64,000 bases of DNA, from contig CBDCVN010000013.1 of NCBI GenBank assembly GCA_965223045.1, forward strand, positions 806,001 through 870,000, in the 5' to 3' direction. Source of the DNA: CBDCVN01 sp965223045. Its GTDB lineage: Bacteria; Deinococcota; Deinococci; Deinococcales; Trueperaceae. This document shows positions 9,241 to 18,154 of this stretch, piece after piece; positions within the stretch are counted from its first letter, which is position 1, and every line of letters begins with the position of its first letter. A program made the position numbers and the translations under genes. The notes under the pieces are model-generated. The model did no database searches, was not told the origin of the DNA, and saw only the letters and a program-made list of their open reading frames with translations.

Positions 9241-10438
9241 TTGGAAAAGGTGCCATATTATAAGTTGCTTTGAAGCGATCCTCTAGATTGAGTCTGCTCA
9301 GTAAGTTAATGATAGAATTCTCCATCTGATCACGATTATTGAGAACAAGGTACCACCCCGGTCTACCCAGAAAACGTTTAGTGGTTTTTGATGCAGGTTG
9401 CTCAGGAGGTCGCACCAAGTCTTCAACAGGAATGGAATCTGAGCAGCCAAACTGTACAGCAATGGCTGCGAGTAAGTAGTAGTAGCCTGAGCGAGAGCTT
9501 ACTTCTAACAATTCATCATCAAAGTAAACATTTAAGCCACCTTTAAGATTTTCTACAGATTGACAATGATGCTTTACATCCTCAAGGGTTATATCCGAAA
9601 GGGGTTTTATAATAGGCACATAGCCTTGTCTTATACCTTCGATATAATTATCTAAAACCTCCTGCATGTTTTCAGCTTTGAGCATCAAACGCTCTTTAGA
9701 GTTTAAAAATCCAGAGCTATACAGCGTTCGTAGAATTTCTTGCAGGTTATTTTGCTGTAAAGCTTTTACACCAGAAGTATTAGTCAACAAGTATAGTTTT
9801 TTTAGTAGCATGTCTTCTAGCAACAAAGATTTACCCAATATGAAACGACGTTCAATCAAATCTTTTTGGGTGTTGAAAAGTTGAAACATTACTTCATGAA
9901 AAACACTCCCATAGAGGCTAAATCTAAAAATATCTTCATTAGGAGAGTTGTTACTAAAGTCAATGAGTTGCCAATCACTACCATTGGTACGCACTCCCCA
10001 AGGACCTCCCTCTGGGAAAGTACTACCAGCAAGACCGTCTTTAAAGTCCTGTCCTACCCCCCATACATCAATGCTTACTTTGCCCTCAGGTAGCATTAGG
10101 TTATAACGTAAGTATTTATTATGGATTTCAACTAATTTTAAACATTTAGGGTTCCATATGTCCTGTTTGAACGAGTAGAGCAATGGTAAAACTGATGCTT
10201 TAGCTACAGCAGCTGCATCAAGCTTAGGCTGTACAATTAAATAATTTTTGATCCGCTGTACTATTACACTGAGTTTATTTTCAGGTATAGCATTACTAAG
10301 TATATCAGAGTTAAGTAACTCAGGGTTTTGTGAGTCGTGATCTGATGATTCTTTGATATGACTGGCATTTATTTCAACTGTACTAGATGGTTCGTGTATG
10401 ATCGACACCTCCTTGTTAACTTCTTCAACACAACACAA
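9230..10438 (-). CDS. Unrecognised protein, coupled to nrnA
   Basis: About 400 residues with no family recognised. The first 50 residues are polar and acidic. The middle part (GVRTNGSDWQLIDF near 145) weakly resembles the N-terminal nuclease domain of type I restriction R subunits, which is a guess. The start is uncertain: the frame opens with TTG at 10438, but a strong AAGGAGG lies 20-30 nt inside it and is followed in frame only by GTG (too close), TCG, ATC, ATA. A nine-codon ATG-initiated ORF (10463-10434) ends just before that AAGGAGG. A -10-like TATACT lies 5 nt before the ATG of that short ORF. The gene overlaps nrnA by 11 bp. Confidence 0.6.
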   Translation of the reverse strand: MCCVEEVNKEVSIIHEPSSTVEINASHIKESSDHDSQNPELLNSDILSNAIPENKLSVIVQRIKNYLIVQPKLDAAAVAKASVLPLLYSFKQDIWNPKCLKLVEIHNKYLRYNLMLPEGKVSIDVWGVGQDFKDGLAGSTFPEGGPWGVRTNGSDWQLIDFSNNSPNEDIFRFSLYGSVFHEVMFQLFNTQKDLIERRFILGKSLLLEDMLLKKLYLLTNTSGVKALQQNNLQEILRTLYSSGFLNSKERLMLKAENMQEVLDNYIEGIRQGYVPIIKPLSDITLEDVKHHCQSVENLKGGLNVYFDDELLEVSSRSGYYYLLAAIAVQFGCSDSIPVEDLVRPPEQPASKTTKRFLGRPGWYLVLNNRDQMENSIINLLSRLNLEDRFKATYNMAPFPNDS

Positions 10439-10679
10439 CCTTCATGAACTCCATAAAGCAGTATAGAGTTACTATAAATTATATAGATGTCCAGATGAAT
10501 TCTTACCTTAAAATGATAGTGGAAGTTGCCTTTTTAAATGCAGCAAATTTTTATTAGCGAGACTAAGCTCGCTTTTGCAAGATAGTTGCTGCTAAACTAA
10601 AGTATTTGATACCTGACTTGATCGAGTAGCTCATCATTGTTGAAATATACTATATTATCTTGTAATCAGGAATATATTA

Positions 10680-11786
10680 ATGCCTATGAAACATTTGTTT
10701 TTACTTTTGGGATTTATTACATTAGTAAGTTTTCAGATAGCTTGGACAGAAACACCTGAGCAAACTCAATTAATTGATACAATCGGTTTAGACTTTGCTG
10801 AAAAGCGAGTTATGGGAGTATATGAACGGGTAGCTCCCTCTGTAGTGAGTATAACTACCCAATTTCTAGTGCGTGGTTTTTTTGATATTTATCCTGAAGA
10901 GGGAGCAGGTTCGGGATTTATAATTGATGATGAGGGGCATATAGTTACTAACTATCATGTAATTGATGGGGCTACTTCTATTAATGTTAGTTTGGCCGAT
11001 GGACGCGAATTTCCTGCAAAGCGTGTGGGGATTGACCCTCGTAATGATGTTGCTGTACTTAAAGTAGATGTGTCTGCTGGGACACTTGAAGCAGTGGAGT
11101 TGGGTAGCTCGAGCACCCTAAAAGTAGGCCAAAGGGCCATAGCTATAGGTAATCCTTTTGGACAATTTGGACAAACACTAACTACGGGTGTTGTTAGTGC
11201 TTTAAACCGTAGCCTTAAAGGTCCCGATGGCAGTGAAATTACAGGTATGATTCAAACAGATGCTGCTATAAATAGGGGTAACTCTGGAGGACCATTACTA
11301 GATAGCTCAGGTAAAGTAATTGGCATCAACACTGCCATTTTTAGTCCTAGTGGTACAAATAGTGGTGTGGGGTTTGCTGTACCTGTTAGCACTTTAAAGC
11401 GTTTGCTTCCTGACCTTTTAACCCTTGGACACTATCGCCATCCTTGGTTAGGCATTCTTTCTTTTTATTATGTTTCTCCCAGACTAGCAAAACACCTTGA
11501 CCTAACTGTTGATTCAGGGGTGCTAATAGTAGAATTGCATAGAAAAAGCCCCTTGAGAAGCCTTGGCATAAGGGAAGCTAGTAATGTAATATTACTTGAT
11601 AGGCAACGTGTATACACTGGTGGCGATATTGTGATTGCTATAGATAACATTAACATTAAAAGTTTTAATGACTTAAATAACTTGTTAGAAAATAACTATC
11701 AAATAGGTGATGAAGTAACTCTTACCTTGGTAAGAGGGCGTGAGCTAATTAACCTTCGTGTTACGCTTATAGCAGAGCCAGACTAA
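10680..11786 (+). CDS. DegP/HtrA-like periplasmic serine protease (S1C)
   Basis: The 368 residues consist of a signal peptide (about 1-22, MPMKHLFLLLGFITL), a trypsin-like domain and one C-terminal PDZ domain. Triad: His in VTNYHVID (about residue 91), Asp in RNDVAVLKVD, Ser in NRGNSGGPL (about residue 201). HtrA proteases degrade or refold damaged exported proteins. AGGA stands 8 nt before the first ATG; a second ATG two codons later is also possible. The 3' end overlaps the convergent cbiX-like gene by 20 bp. This is one of four trypsin-fold proteases in the window. Confidence 0.92.
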   Translation: MPMKHLFLLLGFITLVSFQIAWTETPEQTQLIDTIGLDFAEKRVMGVYERVAPSVVSITTQFLVRGFFDIYPEEGAGSGFIIDDEGHIVTNYHVIDGATSINVSLADGREFPAKRVGIDPRNDVAVLKVDVSAGTLEAVELGSSSTLKVGQRAIAIGNPFGQFGQTLTTGVVSALNRSLKGPDGSEITGMIQTDAAINRGNSGGPLLDSSGKVIGINTAIFSPSGTNSGVGFAVPVSTLKRLLPDLLTLGHYRHPWLGILSFYYVSPRLAKHLDLTVDSGVLIVELHRKSPLRSLGIREASNVILLDRQRVYTGGDIVIAIDNINIKSFNDLNNLLENNYQIGDEVTLTLVRGRELINLRVTLIAEPD

Positions 11787-12486
11787 AAGCATCCCTAATA
11801 ATTTTTAAAAGGAGCAAGTCATCTAAAAGGGAATCACTTAGTACAAAACTAATTTGTGGGTATTGCTTTTTGGCTTCCTCAATAGCTTTTGGTAAATCCT
11901 CCCTAACATGACTACCAAGCTGTAAAAAGTAAGGCACAGCACTAACATGCGTAATACCTTTTGATATTAGAATATCAATGCCTTTAGCAATACTTGGAGT
12001 ATTTATTTCCATAAAGCATAGTTGGGCTGCTGTTATTTCAGGCTTTGTTTCCAAAGAGGTTAAGACTTGCCAAATAGGTTCATTTGCACTTTCTTGGGGG
12101 GTGCCATGTGCTATTAAGAGCAATCCATTTTTTTTATGATTATTAGGAATTGTGATTAAGAAATTTTGGTAAACCATTTCCACCAAGTTTTTATGATAGC
12201 CAAAGGCTTTCCCTATATGTAGCTTTATATGAGGATAATTTTGTCTAATTTCAGTAACTTGTTGAGGCAAAGCTTGGTCAACATAATAGCCCTGAATTAA
12301 AAAGTAAGGTTGTATAAATATATTGTTTATTCCCTTAGCCACAAGATTTTTCACAACCTCAGCTAAAGTAGGGGAGCTAAAGTTTAAAAAGGCAGCTTCA
12401 GTTGTTATTTTATCAGAAGAGAGTAGCTCTGCTAAATGTACCATAGTAACCCCAGAGTTTTGCCTTAAACTGCCATGGCCAAGCAA
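11767..12486 (-). CDS. CbiX/SirB-like chelatase, start probably upstream near 12537
   Basis: A two-domain CbiX-type protein: GHGSLRQ near the N-terminus and a second LLIAHGTPQESANEP half. Relatives insert cobalt or iron into sirohydrochlorin for B12 or siroheme. The boundary given starts at TTG 12486, but the in-frame residues before it (SWAFILLGHGS) belong to the first beta-strand of the fold, so translation must begin further up. Between the upstream stop (12544-12546) and 12486 there is no ATG, GTG or TTG, only ATC, ATA and ATT; ATC/ATA at 12537-12532 follow AAGAG. A near-cognate start is likely. No other tetrapyrrole gene is nearby. The gene is divergent from the J-domain gene. Confidence 0.8.
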   Translation of the reverse strand: MLGHGSLRQNSGVTMVHLAELLSSDKITTEAAFLNFSSPTLAEVVKNLVAKGINNIFIQPYFLIQGYYVDQALPQQVTEIRQNYPHIKLHIGKAFGYHKNLVEMVYQNFLITIPNNHKKNGLLLIAHGTPQESANEPIWQVLTSLETKPEITAAQLCFMEINTPSIAKGIDILISKGITHVSAVPYFLQLGSHVREDLPKAIEEAKKQYPQISFVLSDSLLDDLLLLKIIRDAFSLALL

Positions 12487-12571
12487 AATGAATGCCCATG
12501 AGTTTAATTTAGTTAATAATTTATTCTTAGTTATGATATTCTCTTAAAGAACCTTTCTAAGGATTGAGACT

Positions 12572-13273
12572 GTGACATCGAATTATTATCAGCTTTTAGA
12601 GATTCCTACAAACGCTGACTTAGATACTATTAAAGCAGCTTACCGCAAGCTGGCTAAAAAATTCCACCCTGATCTTAATCCCGATGACCCTGATGCAGAA
12701 GAGTACTTTAAACGCATTAATGAAGCTTATAAAGTACTTACTGATCCTATTAAACGTCATAACTATGATGTGCTTTATGTTATTAGAGTACCTAGAGTAC
12801 AGGCGTCTGGTGACGAACATACTTTTTTTGGTTCTTCAGTAAAAGTAAAAGAACCTTCAGTTCCTTCCTCCTCTGTTAAAACAAAGCCGCGCACTACAGC
12901 ATATTCTAAAACCTTCACCAAAGATGAAGCTAGAAAACCTCAAGCTACTTATAAACTTCCTAAAATCCGCTGGCGCGAGTTACCTTACTCTCACTACATA
13001 ATCTTAATTATCTTGGTTTCTGCTACTTTTTCTTTACAGGGATCAGACAAATTATTTGTTAGTGCAAAATGGGCTTTCCTGTTAGTATATGTTTTTGTTT
13101 CAAGCCTTTGGATTAATGGTATAACTCCAGCTAAAAAATCTAAAAACAGTCTTTCTTTTTCATTAGAAGTGTTGTTAACCCATCTACTTACTTTACCAAT
13201 TTCTGCAGTACTGAGTTTACCTTTAATATTCTTGATATGGTTTTTTGGTGATTTTATCACTGTTTTGTCGTAG
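12572..13273 (+). CDS. J-domain (DnaJ-like) membrane protein
   Basis: The 233 residues start at GTG with AAGGA 9 nt upstream. Residues 4-68 are a canonical J domain with the HPD motif (FHPDLNPDD) and helix IV YKVLTDPIKRHNYD. A linker follows, then three or four hydrophobic helices in the C-terminal half (about 145-230). It is therefore not classical DnaJ (no Gly/Phe or zinc region) but a membrane-tethered co-chaperone that would recruit DnaK to the inner membrane. The last 17 bp overlap the convergent trhO gene. Confidence 0.85.
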   Translation: MTSNYYQLLEIPTNADLDTIKAAYRKLAKKFHPDLNPDDPDAEEYFKRINEAYKVLTDPIKRHNYDVLYVIRVPRVQASGDEHTFFGSSVKVKEPSVPSSSVKTKPRTTAYSKTFTKDEARKPQATYKLPKIRWRELPYSHYIILIILVSATFSLQGSDKLFVSAKWAFLLVYVFVSSLWINGITPAKKSKNSLSFSLEVLLTHLLTLPISAVLSLPLIFLIWFFGDFITVLS

Positions 13274-14117
13274 GACCATGCTGTAGGTGGTGAGCCCTTT
13301 CGAAACGCCATTTACCATCTTTTATAGGATCATATACCTCATCAATAGTTGTAGGCGTTTCTTCGAGGTTTGTATCAAGAGCAACACGGTTATCAAAAAC
13401 AAAACATTCACCCTCCCAATCTTTTTCTGAATCAGACATTTTTTCAAAGTAGTTAAGAATGCCACCAGCAAGTTGATAAACTTCAGTATCTAAATCGAGT
13501 AGCCAAGAACTAGTTTTCTCACAGCGTATTCCACCAGTGCAATACATGGCAATGCGTTTTCCTTCACGTTGCCATATGGGCAAATTTCTTTCTATAAACT
13601 TAGGAAAATCACGAAAGTTGTTTACCTCTGGGTTAATAGCCCCCTTGAAGTGTCCGAGGCGGTATTCAAAGTCGTTGCGATTGTCAATTACGATTACATC
13701 TTCTTGCTTAATTAGTTCTCGCCAGTCTTTGGGAGAGACGTTTATACCTGTTTTTGCTGTGGCATCAACTCTTGCTACATCTAAAGGAACAATTTCAGGT
13801 TTGTACTTAATTTTTAAGTGATGAAAAGGTACAGTTTTACATTCAGAACGTTTGTAATCTATAGTTGTAAATTTTCCTGAAAATCGTGGGTCTTTGGCTA
13901 AATTTTTATGAAAGGCATCAAGTTGATCTTTACTACCAGCCAGCATACCATTAATACCTTCATGGGCAACCAGTATACTTCCTTGCAAGCCTTGAGTAAT
14001 GTCCTTTAATACCTCTATTACTGTATGAGGATCATCTAGGCGCACAAAATGATAAAAGGCGTCATGCCATAAAATGTTTTCATTAGCTACAAAGTCATTT
14101 AAGTTTGGAGCACTCAT
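13257..14117 (-). CDS. trhO: tRNA uridine(34) hydroxylase TrhO (rhodanese-like, UPF0176)
   Basis: The 286 residues have an N-terminal alpha/beta domain (HEGINGMLAG) and a rhodanese domain with the active loop CTGGIRCEKTS near residue 192, as in E. coli YceA/TrhO, which makes 5-hydroxyuridine at tRNA position 34. The segment IDNRNDFEYRLGHFKGAINP is the CH2-A region. A TATAAT box ends 7 nt before the ATG and no Shine-Dalgarno is seen, so the mRNA is probably leaderless. The 3' end overlaps the J-domain gene by 17 bp. Confidence 0.92.
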   Translation of the reverse strand: MSAPNLNDFVANENILWHDAFYHFVRLDDPHTVIEVLKDITQGLQGSILVAHEGINGMLAGSKDQLDAFHKNLAKDPRFSGKFTTIDYKRSECKTVPFHHLKIKYKPEIVPLDVARVDATAKTGINVSPKDWRELIKQEDVIVIDNRNDFEYRLGHFKGAINPEVNNFRDFPKFIERNLPIWQREGKRIAMYCTGGIRCEKTSSWLLDLDTEVYQLAGGILNYFEKMSDSEKDWEGECFVFDNRVALDTNLEETPTTIDEVYDPIKDGKWRFERAHHLQHGPTTKQ

Positions 14118-14130
14118 GCTTAGAATTATA
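14118..14130 (-). promoter_or_regulatory. -10 box of trhO, leaderless type
   Basis: On the minus strand TATAAT (14130-14125) is followed by 7 nt and then the ATG of trhO. Confidence 0.5.
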
Positions 14131-14261
14131 AGCAGAGCTGTAGATAAATTCTACCTGAATGTTCTGATACTAACGCTTTGCTTGGTTGAGAAAGCCCTGT
14201 GCCTAGGACATAGTATTTTCGTATTATGATGCTTGAGTTTGTTAGTTGTTCGTTATTGTGT

Positions 14262-14401
14262 GTAGAGAAGCAAAACTGTGCGCCTCTACGAACGTTTAAT
14301 TGTCTTGAGTGGATTTATCAAATAAAGTTAGACCATTATGCACGATAAAAACTAAATTCTGTATCCAACGATTTGGTAGGGGCGTAGGACGCTTTGTGCC
14401 C
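14262..14401. repeat. Spacer with two palindromic GTAGRGG-type elements
   Basis: GTAGAG at 14262-14267 pairs with CTCTAC at 14284-14289; a second element begins GGTAGGGGC near 14376 and closes with TGCCC at 14397-14401. Both resemble the cores of repeat family 1 (GTAGGGG...CCCT) but are diverged. The rest of 14131-14445 holds no gene. Confidence 0.4.
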
Positions 14402-14445
14402 TGATATGCTATACTTTGTCCAGTAATGTACTAGGAACTATTTTC

Positions 14446-14931
14446 ATGGAATGGCAAGAAGTTTGTAACCACCCAAGTTTACAAAACCTACCCTTTAAGG
14501 TAGAGCTAAAGGTAGAGCTAAATGAAAAAGGACAAGTTTTGATGTCTCCAGTTAAAGTTTATCACTCTGCTTTTCAAGACAGAATTGCACGTTTGTTGCC
14601 ACTAGTAGGTGTTTTTTTACCTGAATGCGCTATAAGAACAGCGAAGGGCACAAAAGTTGCTGATATAGCTTGGGCATTTGAGGAACGCTTTAAAAGCATA
14701 AAAGATGAGGCTGAATTTTCAATCGCCCCGGAAATTTGTGTAGAAGCTTTATTGTCAAGTAATATAGATGATGAAATAGATGAAAAGATAAAGTTATATA
14801 TTCCCTCTGGAGCTAAGGAAGTTTGGGTTTGTAGCGCGAGTGGTAAGATGACTTTTCTTGGTAAACAAGGCCAACTTGAAAAATCCATTTTAGCTCCAAA
14901 TTTTCCTAGTGAGATAAAAGTCTTATCCTAG
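14446..14931 (+). CDS. Uma2-family (DUF820) restriction-endonuclease-fold protein
   Basis: About 161 residues with the PD-(D/E)XK fold seen in Uma2 proteins: KVADIAWA carries the Asp, APEICVEALLSS the Glu, and EIDEKIKLYIPSGAKEVWVC is the typical family helix-strand. The frame is open from TTG 14416, but ATG 14446 is preferred because TAGGAA precedes it and it matches the family start. The Glu region reads EALLSS where most members have EVLSPS, so activity is uncertain. Function of the family is unproven; many copies occur in cyanobacteria and other bacteria. It stands alone. Confidence 0.75.
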   Translation: MEWQEVCNHPSLQNLPFKVELKVELNEKGQVLMSPVKVYHSAFQDRIARLLPLVGVFLPECAIRTAKGTKVADIAWAFEERFKSIKDEAEFSIAPEICVEALLSSNIDDEIDEKIKLYIPSGAKEVWVCSASGKMTFLGKQGQLEKSILAPNFPSEIKVLS

Positions 14932-14940
14932 GTTACCTTG

Positions 14941-14986
14941 TTCCAAGCTCTGCTTGGGAATACATACCTTGGACGCTCTACGTTCT
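14941..14986. repeat. Dispersed repeat family 2, copy 1
   Basis: Contains TTCCAAGC...GCTTGGGAA and CTTGGACGCTCT. About 38 bp match the reverse complement of 42157-42200 (CTCTGCTTGG, ATACCTTGGACGCTCTG). Confidence 0.6.
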
Positions 14987-15088
14987 GTGTTCTAGTAGTT
15001 GATAGAATGCAATATGTGCAAGTAAAATATTTAAGAATAAGCCATTATAAGTATGCCCAAGTTAGTGCCCTAAAGGAGAAATAAAAAC

Positions 15089-16486
15089 ATGGATTATGAT
15101 GTAGTTGTTATTGGTTCTGGCCCCGGCGGTTATCATGCAGCAATTCGTGCTGCCCAGCTCGGACAAAAGACTGCTTGTATAGAAAAAGAATATGTAGGTG
15201 GAGTTTGCTTAAATGTCGGTTGCATTCCCACGAAAGCCCTGTTACATGCATCTGAAGTATTGCGAGAAGCTAAACATGCTAGCAGTTTTGGCATTAGTTT
15301 CGGTCAACCCGAAATAAATATAACAGCACTCAACAAGTGGAAAGATAAAACAGTCACTAAACTTACTGGGGGAGTAAAAAGTCTTTTAAAAAGTAATGGC
15401 GTTGATCTAGTTATGGGACAAGCCACACTTAAAGATACTCAAAAAGTAAGTGTTAGTAGCACTGAAGGTGATAAGGAGCTAGGGGCTAAGAAAATTATTC
15501 TTGCTACTGGTTCAGAGCCTATAAGCATCCCGGGTTTTGAAGTTGATAACGAAACAATTATTGATTCTACAGGGGCACTAGCTTTAAATGAAGTGCCTAA
15601 GCGTTTTCTAGCTATTGGTGGTGGTGCTATAGGTTTAGAATTTGCCGATATTTACAATGCACTTGGGGCAGAGGTAACTGTAGCTGAATTTATGGAACAC
15701 ATTGTTCCTGCTAGTGACAGTGATGCTACCAAAGAATTGCAAAAGGCTCTAAAAGCTAAAGGCATAATTATAAAAACCAAGACTAAAGCACTTAGCCAGA
15801 AAAAAAGTGATGCAGGCATTGAAGTGATACTTGAAAATGATGGTCAGCAAGAGACTATTGTAGTAGATAAGATTCTTGTGGCTGTGGGGCGTAAGCCACG
15901 AGGTAAAGGCTTGGGCTTAGAGAATATAGGTGTGCATGTTGATGAACATGGTTATGTGCCTGTAAATGAACATATGCAAACTACCATTCCTACCATTTAC
16001 GCTATTGGTGATGTAGTCCGCCAACCTTTATTGGCACACAAAGCTATGAAAGAAGGTTTAGTAGCCGCTGAGCATGCTAGTGGATTAGCTAGTGCCTATG
16101 ACACTATTGTTCCTAGTGTAGTTTATACAAGTCCTGAACTGGCCAGTGTAGGTATGAGCGAAAAGGAAGCTAAGGAGGCTGGGCGTGATCTCCTCATAGG
16201 TATGTTCCCTCTAGCTGCTTCAGGTCGGGCCATGACCTTGGGTGTAAAAAGCGGACTTATTAAGGTTATTGCAGATAAAGAAAGTGATACCCTTTTAGGG
16301 TTTCACATGGTTGGTCCTAATGCTGGTGATATAGTTTCAGAAGCTACCCTTGCTATTGAAATGGGGGCGACTTTAGAAGATATTGCACTAACGCAGCATG
16401 CTCATCCTACTATTGCAGAAAGCCTTATGGAAGCAGCTGAAGTAGCACATGGGAAGGCCATACACATTACCAACAAGAAACATTAA
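15089..16486 (+). CDS. lpdA: Dihydrolipoyl dehydrogenase (E3)
   Basis: The 465 residues match E3. FAD-binding GSGPGGY is at 9-15, the redox pair is in GGVCLNVGCIPTKAL (Cys about 40 and 45), the NAD site is GGGAIGLE, and the C-terminal catalytic His-Glu is in HAHPTIAESLMEA near residue 440. It reoxidises dihydrolipoamide in 2-oxoacid dehydrogenase and glycine cleavage complexes; no E1 or E2 gene lies in this window. Start ATG has GGAG 12 nt upstream. Confidence 0.95.
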   Translation: MDYDVVVIGSGPGGYHAAIRAAQLGQKTACIEKEYVGGVCLNVGCIPTKALLHASEVLREAKHASSFGISFGQPEINITALNKWKDKTVTKLTGGVKSLLKSNGVDLVMGQATLKDTQKVSVSSTEGDKELGAKKIILATGSEPISIPGFEVDNETIIDSTGALALNEVPKRFLAIGGGAIGLEFADIYNALGAEVTVAEFMEHIVPASDSDATKELQKALKAKGIIIKTKTKALSQKKSDAGIEVILENDGQQETIVVDKILVAVGRKPRGKGLGLENIGVHVDEHGYVPVNEHMQTTIPTIYAIGDVVRQPLLAHKAMKEGLVAAEHASGLASAYDTIVPSVVYTSPELASVGMSEKEAKEAGRDLLIGMFPLAASGRAMTLGVKSGLIKVIADKESDTLLGFHMVGPNAGDIVSEATLAIEMGATLEDIALTQHAHPTIAESLMEAAEVAHGKAIHITNKKH

Positions 16487-16502
16487 GACAAGTATTTGAA
16501 GT

Positions 16503-16567
16503 GCTATACTGAAAGCGGGTTAATTTTAAACATTTTATCCGCATGTCAGTTTTGACATCTCAGTATA
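16503..16567. repeat. Dispersed repeat family 3, copy 1, inside a 7-bp inverted repeat
   Basis: GCGGGTTAATTTTAAACATT (from 16515) matches 42099-42118 and, less well, 56151-56174. It is bracketed by TATACTG (16505-16511) and CAGTATA (16561-16567), a MITE-like layout. Confidence 0.5.
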
Positions 16568-16740
16568 ACAATAGATAAAGATGATTTAATCGAGCTTGTT
16601 GGCAAAATAGCTTTTGAAAAGGTGCTCGAGATAGATGAAGGTTTAAGGAGAATTCTTGCTTTGTGATTGTGCTGCATGTGCTTGGAGAAGCTCGTATATT
16701 AGAATTATATTACAAAATTAACAGCCACCCAAGCCTCTAG
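16568..16740 (+). other. Spacer with a short peptide-like open frame, possible gene remnant
   Basis: The frame from about 16571 reads IDKDDLIELVGKIAFEKVLE and then IDEGLRRILAL before a stop at about 16665. It has no start codon, contains a CTCGAG site like native genes, and looks coding. It may be the tail of a decayed gene. Nothing else is seen in the spacer. Confidence 0.3.
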
Positions 16741-18126
16741 TTACTGAACTGCCTCAACAGTGATTACTAATTCCTCACCATTACGCCACAGCTTAAGCTC
16801 AACTACATCACTTGCTTCTTTAGCAAATATTTTTTCTTGCAATTCACTAACACTAGCTACACCCTCACCATCAGCTTCTAAGATCACATCACCACCTAAT
16901 TCGAATCTTTCATCTTTTACTCGAGTACTAAACTGCGTCCCCATTAAGCCCGCTGCTTCAGCAGGACTACCCTTTGCTACTTCAATAACTATTACTCCAG
17001 ATTCTGGCAGCCTGAGAGTTTGGCGAATGGCTTCTGGATAATCTTCAAGGTTACGCACTCTTATCCCAAGTTTAAAATGAGCGTCAGTAGAATCACTTAT
17101 TATACTACCACCTCTAAGTGATGGAAGCACTTCTGCAATCACATTACTAGGTACAGCGAAACCCACTGAGGATTTGCCCCCTAATAGGGGAAAACGGCCC
17201 TGTAAAACTGCAGTATTAATGCCTACCACCTCACCTTTAGAATTTAACAAAGGCCCACCAGAACTGCCTAAATTGATTGCTGCATCGGTTTGAATCATAG
17301 GTATACCTTTTTTTTCTAAAGGCACAAGCCTATCGATTGCAGAAACTACGCCAGTAGTGACTGTGGCACTAAGACCAAAAGGGTTACCTATAGCAATAGT
17401 TTTTTGACCTACAAGCAAAGAATCTGAATCCCCTAGGCTTAAAAACACAACATTTTCAGGAATATCCTCAGGTTTTTTTATTTGCAACAAGGCTAAGTCA
17501 TAATCACTATGAATGCCAATTACGTCTACTGCAAGGTCTTCGTCGCTTCCCGGGAAACGTACAGTTATAGTGGCATATTCCTTAAGCTCGAGCTCACCTT
17601 TAACCAAAGCTGAACGCACTACATGATAATTAGTAAGGATGTGCTGGTCATCAATAAGAAACCCACTACCTTGACTCTCGGGCAATATATCTTCTAACAT
17701 CACAAGATCTACTACACCATCAGGTACATTAAGCGAAAAGTTTTCTGGTAAGCGCTCACGCAAGCGATCTTCTAATTCTGGGGGTAATTCTAAAGTCAAA
17801 TCCTCTTCATCGTCTTCTCCTTGCCAGCGGAATGAAAAGCGCCTATTGCCTTCAGAATTTTCTTTTAGAAAGGGTAAAGGTATTTCAAAATCAAAATCAT
17901 CTAGCTCGAGATCAAATTCAAAATCTTCAATTCTCTCTCGCCAATTTCCACTAGCATTAACTGCCACTACACTTGGTCCATAAAGCTTAGCAATCTCGAC
18001 AGTATTTTGTTCATACGCTAAAAGGGCTGCGCCCTCATTAATGGGGTTAATCTCTTGACTAAAGCTAAAGAGAACTGTGAGTAAAATGCTTACTAGCAAA
18101 AGTTTTATAAGTCTATTTTTATACAT
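16741..18126 (-). CDS. DegP/HtrA-like serine protease with PDZ domain
   Basis: The start at 18126 is chosen over an upstream in-frame ATG at 18171 because AAGGAG lies 8 nt before it and it opens a signal peptide (MYKNRLIKLLLVSILLTVLF). About 461 residues: an acidic insertion (about 70-110), a trypsin-like domain with His in LTNYHVV (about 164), Asp in DYDLALLQ and Ser in NLGSSGGPL (about 292; GSSGGP instead of GNSGGP), and one PDZ domain (about 380-455). It follows the M56 peptidase gene on the same strand with a 28-bp gap, so it is probably the third gene of the blaI operon. Confidence 0.9.
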   Translation of the reverse strand: MYKNRLIKLLLVSILLTVLFSFSQEINPINEGAALLAYEQNTVEIAKLYGPSVVAVNASGNWRERIEDFEFDLELDDFDFEIPLPFLKENSEGNRRFSFRWQGEDDEEDLTLELPPELEDRLRERLPENFSLNVPDGVVDLVMLEDILPESQGSGFLIDDQHILTNYHVVRSALVKGELELKEYATITVRFPGSDEDLAVDVIGIHSDYDLALLQIKKPEDIPENVVFLSLGDSDSLLVGQKTIAIGNPFGLSATVTTGVVSAIDRLVPLEKKGIPMIQTDAAINLGSSGGPLLNSKGEVVGINTAVLQGRFPLLGGKSSVGFAVPSNVIAEVLPSLRGGSIISDSTDAHFKLGIRVRNLEDYPEAIRQTLRLPESGVIVIEVAKGSPAEAAGLMGTQFSTRVKDERFELGGDVILEADGEGVASVSELQEKIFAKEASDVVELKLWRNGEELVITVEAVQ

Positions 18127-18154
18127 AAATAATTCTCCTTCATAGTGATAAGCT

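Noticed and set aside
14416..14445. Upstream TTG start of the Uma2-like protein
   Set aside because: ATG 14446 has a ribosome site and fits the family N-terminus.
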